Source: an uncultured Clostridia bacterium | GTDB taxonomy: Bacteria; Bacillota; Clostridia; Christensenellales; Aristaeellaceae | Assembly (NCBI GenBank): GCA_934647145.1 | Contig: CAKUFB010000046.1 | Coordinates: forward strand, 1 to 13,514 | Direction of reading: 5' to 3' | DNA: 13,514 bases | In this document: positions 7,340 through 13,381 of the stretch, one piece after another | Numbering within the stretch: the first letter of the stretch is position 1 | Layout: each line of letters begins with the position of its first letter | Made by a program: the position numbers and the translations under genes | Notes under the pieces: generated by a model | What the model saw: the letters and a program-made list of their open reading frames with translations, nothing else | What the model was told of the DNA's origin: nothing | Database searches by the model: none

Positions 7340-8500
7340 ATGTACACGCCCTTTACTTCCCGGCATTTTACCACGCACGTGGATGCTGAAAGCGGAATGA
7401 AGTACGCCGTGCTCAGCACGCATCTCGCCCCCATTCAGCAGGGCTTCTACTTCGTCAATTCCGGCTGGTCCGATGACGGGCGCTATCTGTGGTTCTATTG
7501 CGCTTATCCCCCGGCCGCCGGCCATACGCTCGGCGTAATTGATTTCCTCACGGATGAAGTACATCATTATCCCGAGGTCGCCGGCAGCGGCTGGATGGTC
7601 GATCCGCTGACGGGCAGCGTCTACTGGGGCTGCAGCGAAGGCATCTTCATGCGCACGCCGCATCCGGACGACAAGCCGCAGCGCATCGCGCGCTTGCCGG
7701 AATTCGCCCGCAAGGCCGGCACGCGTTCCGCCGGCACGCACCTCTCCTTCACGCCGGATCGCCGTGAAATTCTCTCCGACCTGCAGACAGCCTTCGGCAG
7801 CAGCATCGGTACGTTCGACGTGGTGACGGGCGAGTACCACGAGTGGTATCGCACCGAGCCGGGCATTCCGTATAACCATGCGCAGATCAACCCCGTCGAT
7901 GGAGACACCTGCATGGTTGCGCATGAGGTCAGCTATGATCCAAAGGTCGGCGATTACGTGCTGCCCGCGCTGATCGACGGCGTATACCCGCGCCTGCAGA
8001 TTATCCGCCGTGACGGCACCCATACCATGATGAAACCGTATCACAACTTTGCCACGCATGAATGGTGGGCTGCTGACGGCAAGAGCTTTTTCTTCTGCGC
8101 CAACCATAACATCGTCCGCGATTGGCTGGACAGCGGCGAGCAGGAGCTCATCTGCCATATTCCAATCGAAGGCGGCAACGGCACCTGGCACGGCCACGCG
8201 ACGAAGGACCAGAAGTATTTCATCATCGACGGCTCTAACCCGTGCATGGGCCTGAGCTGGTGGCGCGGCTGCGAATCGTTCGTCCGCTTCTACAACGCCG
8301 AAACGGACAAGCTCGTCTACCTCGTCACGCGCAACCCCGTCGTCAACGGCTGGACGCCCGATTGCCCCAGCATTTACCACATCGACCCGCATCCGCGCTT
8401 CGTTCTCAACGATACGATGGTCACCTTCACCGTCACCACGCAGGGACGTGTGGATCTGGCCATCGCGCCGGTCGACCAGCTGATCGAAGCGACGAAGTAA
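7340..8500 (+). CDS. PL22-like oligogalacturonate lyase (beta-propeller)
   Basis: This 386-residue protein has no signal peptide and is probably cytoplasmic. It resembles PL22 oligogalacturonate lyases, which cut unsaturated or short galacturonides by beta-elimination with a divalent metal inside a seven-bladed propeller. Propeller-like repeats are visible (WSDDGRYLWF at 43-52, THLSFTPDRREIL at 133-145, NHAQINPVDGDT at 179-190, WAADGKSFFF at 243-252). Candidate active-site residues are His240 in THEWW, His284/His286 in WHGH and His351 in DPHPRF. The C-terminal GRVDLAIAPVD also fits the family. From memory of the Yersinia enzyme, its metal-site Gln and one His seem to be replaced here (Tyr346, Asp349), so the exact reaction is uncertain. 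AAAGGAG lies 8 bases before the ATG. As the last gene of the operon it would process imported pectin oligomers. Confidence 0.75.
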   Translation: MYTPFTSRHFTTHVDAESGMKYAVLSTHLAPIQQGFYFVNSGWSDDGRYLWFYCAYPPAAGHTLGVIDFLTDEVHHYPEVAGSGWMVDPLTGSVYWGCSEGIFMRTPHPDDKPQRIARLPEFARKAGTRSAGTHLSFTPDRREILSDLQTAFGSSIGTFDVVTGEYHEWYRTEPGIPYNHAQINPVDGDTCMVAHEVSYDPKVGDYVLPALIDGVYPRLQIIRRDGTHTMMKPYHNFATHEWWAADGKSFFFCANHNIVRDWLDSGEQELICHIPIEGGNGTWHGHATKDQKYFIIDGSNPCMGLSWWRGCESFVRFYNAETDKLVYLVTRNPVVNGWTPDCPSIYHIDPHPRFVLNDTMVTFTVTTQGRVDLAIAPVDQLIEATK

Positions 8501-8516
8501 GCATTTGCCATGCGTT

Positions 8517-8568
8517 TCACCTTTCTTTGTGCAATAGGCCAGAACAGCTATTGTACATCGAAAGGTGA
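8517..8568 (+). terminator. probable terminator of the transporter-lyase operon
   Basis: TCACCTTTC (8517-8525) pairs with GAAAGGTGA (8560-8568). Inside it, after a two-base mismatch, TGTGCAATAG (8528-8537) pairs with CTATTGTACA (8548-8557) apart from one G-T. The stem has about 19 pairs and is followed by TTTTG. It begins 17 bases after the lyase stop. The T-run is short, so termination may be partial. Confidence 0.55.
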
Positions 8569-8591
8569 TTTTGCGGATAGCCTTTTGCTCC

Positions 8592-8610
8592 ACACCCGCA
8601 TGGCGGGTGG
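8592..8610. repeat. hairpin unit, copy 1 (loop ATG)
   Basis: The unit ACACCCGC-ATG-GCGGGTGG begins the hairpin array. It matches the copy at 8936-8954 at every base except the first loop base. The perfect 7-bp stem is CACCCGC/GCGGGTG. Confidence 0.8.
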
Positions 8611-9043
8611 CAGCTTGTCAAAAAAGGTTTTGACAAGCTGGTGGACGGGGAAGCAGGCTCCCCGGCCAGGTGCCGCGCCTCAAATCTACGATTTGAGCCG
8701 TCGGCAGTTTCGCCAAGGGCGAAACCTGAAAACCCAAAGGGTTTTCAGCCTCCCTGCCACCCTCACCAGTTTTTGCTGAAATCTAAGAGATTTCCGGAAA
8801 ACCGGAGAAACCAGCCGCTCCAATTTATGGCGGCTGGTTTCGTGTTCTGTCCGGCGGCAGCAAATGGAGCCGGGCACTGCCCGGTCGAGAGGGTTGCGAC
8901 CCTCTCGAGCTCTCCGGGGTTTTTTCGACAGTCTGACACCCGCGTGGCGGGTGGTTCTCCGGCAGCGACGCTGGCTCTTCTTATACAGGAAGCCCCATTG
9001 CGGGTCTGCAATGGAGCTTGCGGCGGTTTTCCCTGCCCGCGCG
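8593..9043. repeat. dense array of short hairpins filling the intergenic region
   Basis: No gene is credible in this stretch; most of it is inverted repeats. Stems seen (arm bp; loop): 8593-8609 (7; ATG), 8611-8640 (13; AAGG), 8647-8663 (5), 8679-8697 (8; TAC), 8707-8725 (8; AAG), 8726-8748 (10; AAA), 8778-8794 (7; AAG), 8793-8806 (5; AAAA), 8807-8841 (12; 11 bases), 8870-8884 (6; ACT), 8885-8908 (10; TGCG), 8937-8953 (7; GTG), 8963-8973 (4; GAC), 8990-9019 (11 with one mismatch), 9038-9055 (6, running over the GH95 stop codon). Apart from the first and twelfth, the stems differ in sequence, so structure rather than sequence is what repeats. Several abut directly (8707-8748, 8778-8841, 8870-8908). 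The array lies between convergent genes and may terminate both transcripts. Its real role is unknown. Confidence 0.85.
8936..8954. repeat. hairpin unit, copy 2 (loop GTG)
   Basis: This is the second copy of the unit found at 8592-8610, in the same orientation and 344 bases away. The only difference is A to G in the loop; both stem arms are intact. These are the only two array hairpins that share a sequence. Confidence 0.8.
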
Positions 9044-9045
9044 AG

Positions 9046-11325
9046 TCAGCGCGCGCGCACCTCGACCGCCTGGCCGTCTCTCCAGGTGATGTCCACGGTC
9101 TGGCCGCTGCGGGCGCGCAGGCCGCGGACGCTGCCGTTTTTCCACTTGGCGGGCAGCGCGGGCAGGATCAGGAGGCTTCCGTCGGGCGCGGTCTGCAGCA
9201 GCATTTCCGCGATACCCGAGCACACGCCGAAGTTGCCGTCGATCTGGAAGGGCGGGTGCGCGTCGAGCAGGTTGAGGTAGCTGCCGCCGTGCGTGAAGCT
9301 CAGCTCGCCTTTGAGCGTAAAGCCGCTGGGGTTGCGCCCCTCGACGGTGATCAGCTGCCGGTCGATCAGCTTGAGCGCCCGGTCGCCGTCGTGCAGGCGA
9401 GCCCACATATTGACCTTCCAGCCCAGGCTCCAGCCGGTGCCGTCGTCGCCGCGCCGCTCCAGCGTGCGCCTGCAGGCCTCGGCCAGCTCGGGCGTTTCCT
9501 CGGGCGTGATCTGATGCGCCGGGTGCAATCCGTACAGGTGCGACACGTGCCGGTGGTGCGGCTCGGCCTCGGGCAGCTCCTCGCTCCACTCCAGCAGCTG
9601 GCCCTCGCTGCCCACCTGACAGGGCTTCAGGCGGCGAAGGAGCGCCTGATACTCGACCTCTTCCTCCTCGCCCAGCGCGCGCTCGGCCCTGAGCACGTTC
9701 TCGAAGCATTCGCGGATGATGGCCATGGTCATGGTCGTGCTGGCCGCGACGGCGCACTGCTCGCCCTCGATCAGGAAGTGGTTTTCGGGCGAGGTGGCCG
9801 GCGCGAATACCAGCGTGCCGTCCCTGTCCTCGACCAGCAGCGCCTTGTAAAACGCGGCCGCCTTTTTGAGGATCGGGCAGGCGACCTGGCGCAGGAACGT
9901 CTCGTCCCGGGTGAATTCATAGTGCTCCCACAGGTGCCTGCTCAGCCAGCCGCCCGCCATCGGCCAGAAGGCGAACACCGCGCTGCCCTTCCTGTGCGCG
10001 CCCACCGGGGTGGTCATGCGCCAAAGATCGGTGTTGTGGTGGCAGACGAAGCCGGGCGCGCCGTAGTACTCGCGGGCGGTGCGTTCGCCGCTCTCGGCCA
10101 GCTCGCGCAGCAGGCGCTCCATCGGCTCGAAGCACTCGCTCAGGTTCACCCGGTCGGTCGGCCAGTAGTTCATCTCGGTGTTGATGTTGACGGTGTAGTT
10201 GCTGTTCCAGGGCGGGAAGACCAGGTCGTTCCACAGCCCCTGAAGGGTCGAAGGCTGAGTGCCCTCGCGGCTGGCGGCAATGGTCAGGTACCGGCCGTAG
10301 TTGAACAAAAGCGCGTAGAGCGCCGGGTCGTCCCTGCCGTCCTCGTGGCGGTAGAGGCGCTCGTCGGTGGGCAGCAGCTTCTCCTCGCCCCCGCCCAGAT
10401 CGAGCGATACGCGGTCGTAGAGCGCCCCATGGTCGGCCAGATGCCTGGCGAGCAGCTCATCATAGCGCCTGCCCGCCGCCTGCTCCAGGTCATGAAGGCA
10501 GGGTCTGATGTACTCCTTTCCTTCCATGACCGGGTGCTTATCCCAGCCGGCAAAGCTGGTGCGCACCGCGAGGAGGATGGTCGCGCTGTCCGCGCCCTCG
10601 ACCTCGATGCGCCCGCCGCGCTGGGTGACCTTGCCGCCCTGGCACAGCACGCGCGCCATCGCCAGGTAGCCGATTCCCCGCTCGGCGTCGTTCTTGCCGT
10701 ACTTGAGCGACTTGTCGAAGTCCCGGTCGACCGCGTAGCCCCAGACATAGGTCGGGCAGTTGCCCTCGATCGACTGATAGTCCTGCCCGGTGCGCACCGC
10801 CGCGCGCAGGGCGGGCGACAGGCTCATCTCGAACGACACGCTCCCCGGCAGATCGGCGCAAAGCCGCATGACCAGCACCTGATCGGGCTGGCTGACGAAG
10901 GTCTCCCGGCGGAAGGCCACGCCGCCCGCGCGGTAGCGCACCTCGTGTACGCCGGTATCCAGCGACAGCGCGCGGCGATAGTCGGTCACGTCCTCGCCGT
11001 GGCGCATGGTCACGAGCAGGTCGCCCAGCGGCAGGTACACCTGCGACCACAGGCCGGTAAAGCGCTCCTCGAGCACCCTCTGCGCCTCGGGATATTTGCG
11101 CTCGAGCGCCAGTCTCTGCGCCTCTTCATAGGCCTCCCGCGCCCCGGGCGTCTGGCAGTAACCCGGCCGACCCGACCACAGCGTGTCCTCGTTCAGGCCC
11201 ACGCGCTCGCACAGCGCGCCGCCGAACACCATCGCGCCGATGCGCCCGTTGCCAAGGGGCAGCGCCTCGTTCCAGGAGCGCGCCTTCTCCCTGTACCACA
11301 GGCAGTTCGTTCCGTCGTTTTTCAT
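9046..11325 (-). CDS. GH95-family glycoside hydrolase (alpha-L-fucosidase/galactosidase)
   Basis: This 759-residue enzyme is of glycoside hydrolase family 95, inverting enzymes that remove terminal alpha-L-fucose, or in some members alpha-L-galactose, from plant and host glycans. The N-terminal hallmark SWNEALPLGNGRIGAMVFGG is present near residue 17, then LNEDTLWSGRPG. Residues matching the known catalytic machinery are visible: Asn380 and Asn382 in VNINTEMNYW, the presumed general acid Glu514 in ATSPENHF, and Asp696 in QIDGNFG. The spacing fits the Bifidobacterium AfcA enzyme as I remember it. The start at 11325 follows a GGAGGGGAGGGAAA ribosome site and begins at the conserved domain; the open frame runs further upstream but through the promoter. 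There is no signal peptide, so it should act inside the cell on imported oligosaccharides. It is divergent from an IclR regulator that probably controls it. Confidence 0.93.
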   Translation of the reverse strand: MKNDGTNCLWYREKARSWNEALPLGNGRIGAMVFGGALCERVGLNEDTLWSGRPGYCQTPGAREAYEEAQRLALERKYPEAQRVLEERFTGLWSQVYLPLGDLLVTMRHGEDVTDYRRALSLDTGVHEVRYRAGGVAFRRETFVSQPDQVLVMRLCADLPGSVSFEMSLSPALRAAVRTGQDYQSIEGNCPTYVWGYAVDRDFDKSLKYGKNDAERGIGYLAMARVLCQGGKVTQRGGRIEVEGADSATILLAVRTSFAGWDKHPVMEGKEYIRPCLHDLEQAAGRRYDELLARHLADHGALYDRVSLDLGGGEEKLLPTDERLYRHEDGRDDPALYALLFNYGRYLTIAASREGTQPSTLQGLWNDLVFPPWNSNYTVNINTEMNYWPTDRVNLSECFEPMERLLRELAESGERTAREYYGAPGFVCHHNTDLWRMTTPVGAHRKGSAVFAFWPMAGGWLSRHLWEHYEFTRDETFLRQVACPILKKAAAFYKALLVEDRDGTLVFAPATSPENHFLIEGEQCAVAASTTMTMAIIRECFENVLRAERALGEEEEVEYQALLRRLKPCQVGSEGQLLEWSEELPEAEPHHRHVSHLYGLHPAHQITPEETPELAEACRRTLERRGDDGTGWSLGWKVNMWARLHDGDRALKLIDRQLITVEGRNPSGFTLKGELSFTHGGSYLNLLDAHPPFQIDGNFGVCSGIAEMLLQTAPDGSLLILPALPAKWKNGSVRGLRARSGQTVDITWRDGQAVEVRAR

Positions 11326-11350
11326 GGATTTCCCTCCCCTCCCTGCAGTT

Positions 11351-11379
11351 ATTATAGCACGCGATTCGCCGTCTTGCAA
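11351..11379 (-). promoter_or_regulatory. sigma-A promoter of the GH95 gene
   Basis: On the minus strand there is a perfect -10 TATAAT (plus-strand 11351-11356) preceded by TGC (extended -10), and a -35 TTGCAA (11374-11379) at 17 bases' spacing. Transcription would start near 11344, about 20 bases before the ATG. The -35 box overlaps the palindrome at 11376-11394. Confidence 0.8.
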
Positions 11380-11394
11380 GCGCGTCCCGCTTGC
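11376..11394. promoter_or_regulatory. palindromic operator between divergent promoters (candidate IclR site)
   Basis: GCAAGCG-CGTCC-CGCTTGC is a perfect 7-bp inverted repeat with a 5-base centre. One arm covers the GH95 -35 box and the other covers the -35 box of the IclR gene. IclR-family proteins bind short palindromes as dimers of dimers. A protein bound here would block both promoters, giving repression plus autorepression. The assignment to this regulator is inference from position. Confidence 0.6.
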
Positions 11395-11419
11395 GCGCGC
11401 GCCGCGAATATGGTACAAT
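11391..11419 (+). promoter_or_regulatory. sigma-A promoter of the IclR-rsmA unit
   Basis: The -10 box TACAAT (11414-11419), preceded by TGG (extended -10), lies 17 bases after a weak -35 TTGCGC (11391-11396). A start near 11426 leaves a leader of about 42 bases before the ATG at 11468. Confidence 0.65.
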
Positions 11420-11467
11420 AGGGATGTAAAATGGGATTCTGTTCGAACGGAAAAAAGAGGGCTTGTC

Positions 11468-12250
11468 ATGATCAAATCGGTGCAGAAGGCGCTGAGCATA
11501 CTGACCTTCGTGGCGCAGCAGGACGAGCGGCCGGTGTCGCTGGGGCGCATCGCGCAGGGCGTGGACCTGAACGTCGCCACCTGCGCGCACCTGGTCGAGA
11601 CGCTGTGCGAGGAGAACTACCTGGAAAAGGTGTCCCGGCGGGAAGGCTACATCATGGGCCCGCAGATGCACGTCAACACCACCCGCCGCCTGTACCACCA
11701 CCGGCTCATTGAGCTGGCCGCGCCCTACATGGCCCGGCTGTGCCGCGAACTGGGGGACGGGGTCAGCATCAGCACCATGAGCGGCGACCGGCTGTACGTG
11801 CCCTACACGGTCAACTACCGTCCCGAGCGCGTCTCCCGGGTCAAGACGCTGCCCGGCATGCTGTATCAGTCGGCCTCGGGACGGGTGTTCCTGGCCTATA
11901 TGACCGACGGCGAGCTGTCGCTGATCCTGGAGAAGTACGGCCTGCCGGGAGATACGCGCTGGGAAGGCGTGAACACCCGGGAAGGGCTTGAGGCCGAGCT
12001 GGAGAAAATCCGCGTGGACGGCGTGTGCCTGGCCCCGCGCGTGCGGGACGGCACGATTTCCGCGCTCAGCTGCCCGGTGTTTGAAAAGGGCGCGCTGATC
12101 GCCGCCATGGGCGCGAGCATGCCCAACGAGCGCTTCGAGGGCGGGCACCTGGACGAGTGTATCCTGAAAATCAAACGGGCCGCGCGCCATCTGTCGGCGC
12201 AGATGACCAGAAGGGCGGAGGAAGCCTGCCGAAAAGAGGAGGAAACATGA
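11468..12250 (+). CDS. IclR-family transcriptional regulator
   Basis: This 260-residue regulator has the IclR layout. An N-terminal winged helix-turn-helix occupies about 1-65 (MIKSVQKALSILTFVAQ is the classic opening; the recognition helix is near 34-46, LNVATCAHLVETL). An effector-binding domain follows at about 75-250, with family-like features: GDGVSISTMSGDRLYV, LPGMLYQSASGRVFLAYM, and a late segment ALSCPVFEKGALIAAMGASMP. The chosen ATG follows an AGAGGG ribosome site 6-7 bases upstream and starts exactly at the conserved domain. It is divergent from the GH95 gene across a shared palindrome, so it most likely represses that gene and itself until a sugar-derived ligand binds. Its stop codon overlaps the start of rsmA (ATGA), an unusual partner for a local sugar regulator. 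Confidence 0.92.
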   Translation: MIKSVQKALSILTFVAQQDERPVSLGRIAQGVDLNVATCAHLVETLCEENYLEKVSRREGYIMGPQMHVNTTRRLYHHRLIELAAPYMARLCRELGDGVSISTMSGDRLYVPYTVNYRPERVSRVKTLPGMLYQSASGRVFLAYMTDGELSLILEKYGLPGDTRWEGVNTREGLEAELEKIRVDGVCLAPRVRDGTISALSCPVFEKGALIAAMGASMPNERFEGGHLDECILKIKRAARHLSAQMTRRAEEACRKEEET

Positions 12251-13089
12251 GCAATCAGGACATATCCATCGGCCTGCAGGCCGGTATGCTGCTGGAAAAA
12301 TACGGATTTCACTTTTCCCACTCGCTGGGGCAGAACTTCCTGCTGGACGAGCAGTACGTGCGCCGGCTGGTTGACTGCGCGGCGGTGCAGCCGGGCGAGC
12401 AGCTGCTGGAGATCGGCCCCGGCGCGGGCGTGATGACCCGCTGCCTGCTCGAAAAGGGCGCGCGCGTCACCGCTGTGGAGCTGGATCAGTCGCTTCGGCC
12501 GGTGCTCGAGGAAATGCTCGCCGGTCAGGAGGGGGCGCGTCTGGTGTTCGCCGACGCGCTCAGGCTGAATCCCGGCGAGCTGTTTGGCGGGGAAAGCTAT
12601 CGAGTGGTCGCCAACCTGCCCTACTACATCACCTCGGACATGATCCTGCACCTGCTGCGCGCCCAAAACAAGCCGGCCTCCATCACCGTGCTGGTGCAGA
12701 AGGAGGCCGCCGAGCGCATGGACGCGTCCATGGGCAGCAAAAACTGGTGCGCGCTGTCGGCCACCGTGCAGTACTTCGGCGAGTGCGAGGCGCTCATGGA
12801 CGTGCCCAGCGAGTGGTTCACGCCTCGCCCGCACGTCAGCAGTCTGCTCATGCGCATCAGCCTCTACGAGCGCAAGCCGGTTCAGGCACAGGACGAAAAG
12901 AAGCTGCTCGAGCTGATCCGCGCGGCCTTCTTCATGCGCCGAAAGACACTCGCCAACAACCTGTGCGCCCTGTTCGGCATGAGCCGTGAGCGCGCGATCG
13001 GGCTGATCGAGTCCTGCGGCCTGGACAGCAGGGTTCGCGGCGAGGCCGTGCCTCTTGAGACGCTCTGCGCCCTCAGCGACAGAATCTGA
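12247..13089 (+). CDS. rsmA: 16S rRNA (A1518/A1519) dimethyltransferase RsmA (KsgA)
   Basis: This 280-residue enzyme uses S-adenosylmethionine to dimethylate two adjacent adenines in the 3'-terminal hairpin of 16S rRNA late in 30S assembly. Visible motifs are HSLGQNFLLDEQYV near residue 22, the SAM-binding loop LEIGPGAG (Glu55-Gly61), VTAVELDQ for the ribose-binding acid, the catalytic-loop NLPYY at Asn123, FTPRPHVSSLLMRI, and the C-terminal FFMRRKTLANNL. The length is normal. The ATG overlaps the IclR stop codon as ATGA, with AGAGGAGG just upstream. In many Bacillota rsmA follows tatD and rnmV; here it follows a sugar regulator, so it is expected to share that promoter unless an internal one exists. 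Confidence 0.95.
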   Translation: MSNQDISIGLQAGMLLEKYGFHFSHSLGQNFLLDEQYVRRLVDCAAVQPGEQLLEIGPGAGVMTRCLLEKGARVTAVELDQSLRPVLEEMLAGQEGARLVFADALRLNPGELFGGESYRVVANLPYYITSDMILHLLRAQNKPASITVLVQKEAAERMDASMGSKNWCALSATVQYFGECEALMDVPSEWFTPRPHVSSLLMRISLYERKPVQAQDEKKLLELIRAAFFMRRKTLANNLCALFGMSRERAIGLIESCGLDSRVRGEAVPLETLCALSDRI

Positions 13090-13138
13090 CGGACAAGGAG
13101 CTGCCCGGTTTTTGGGGCACGAGGACACTTTTGCGCAT

Positions 13139-13192
13139 AAAAAACCTCCGCGCGGTTACGCTGAATAGAGCGAATCACTCGGAGGTGTTTTT
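13139..13192 (+). promoter_or_regulatory. stem pairing the Shine-Dalgarno of the small Cys-rich gene; also terminator-like
   Basis: CCTCCG (13145-13150) is complementary to CGGAGG (13180-13185), which holds the Shine-Dalgarno of the gene starting at 13193. AAAAA before the left arm matches TTTTT (13188-13192) after the right arm across a two-base bulge. The 29-base loop includes a small CGCT/AGCG stem (13159-13162 with 13169-13172). The shape is either a terminator for the rsmA transcript or an RNA switch that hides the ribosome site. The two readings are not exclusive. Confidence 0.5.
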
Positions 13193-13369
13193 ATGTCCAT
13201 GATGGAATGCGCCTGCTGTCAGGAGGTCTGCGACAGTCGAAGCATGACGCCCTGCCGCGGCTGCGGGAAGCCTCTTTGCCCGACCTGTGCCCATGTGGAT
13301 AACGGCCTGTGCGCTGATTGCTTCAGCTTCGAGGCCGGCGGTCGGGAACGCGGAGGGCAAGGGGAGTAA
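13193..13369 (+). CDS. small cysteine-rich, probably zinc-binding protein (58 aa)
   Basis: This 58-residue open frame has a perfect GGAGGTG ribosome site seven bases before its ATG. It carries ten cysteines at 6, 8, 9, 13, 21, 24, 29, 32, 40 and 43, plus His34. Four CxxC pairs (CCQEVC, CRGC, CPTC, CADC) suggest two structural zinc sites in a zinc-ribbon or B-box-like fold. The tail (about 46-58) is polar and Gly-rich. I do not recognise the family by name. There is no signal peptide or membrane segment, so a cytoplasmic protein- or nucleic-acid-binding role is plausible but unproven. It stands 103 bases after rsmA on the same strand. The cysteine pattern and strong ribosome site make it a real gene despite its size. 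Confidence 0.75.
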   Translation: MSMMECACCQEVCDSRSMTPCRGCGKPLCPTCAHVDNGLCADCFSFEAGGRERGGQGE

Positions 13370-13381
13370 AGTGATCCTCAT

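Noticed and set aside
5524..7434. A 636-codon minus-strand open frame opposite the binding-protein gene
   Set aside because: The plus strand encodes a signal peptide and a recognisable binding protein with a good ribosome site. The minus-strand product has no domain and spans two intergenic gaps.
8914..8925. T6 run at 8920-8925 as a plain Rho-independent terminator
   Set aside because: The nearest strong stem (8885-8908) ends 11 bases before the T-run, which is too far for a standard terminator, and CCGGGG just before it has no nearby partner.
8593..9043. CRISPR array or integron attC sites as an explanation of the hairpins
   Set aside because: There are no direct repeats of constant length with equal spacers, no cas genes, and no attC core pattern with conserved ends. 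The stems differ in sequence from one another.
8641..11421. A 926-codon open frame on the plus strand across the hairpin array and opposite the GH95 gene
   Set aside because: It is the complement of a clearly conserved GH95 gene, is rich in Ala, Arg, Gln and His, runs through hairpins, and has no recognisable domain. High-G+C genes often leave the opposite strand open.
11326..11580. An 85-residue N-terminal extension of the GH95 protein
   Set aside because: It runs through two promoters and into the divergent IclR gene and has no conserved sequence. The ribosome site and conserved domain support ATG at 11325.
12157..12246. An earlier start for rsmA inside the IclR gene
   Set aside because: The family N-terminus fits ATG at 12247, which has AGAGGAGG in front and the common ATGA overlap.
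13102..13119. TGCCC/GGGCA stem after rsmA as its terminator
   Set aside because: It has only five pairs with an eight-base loop, and the T-run (TTTT at about 13129) is ten bases away. The 13139-13192 structure is the stronger candidate.
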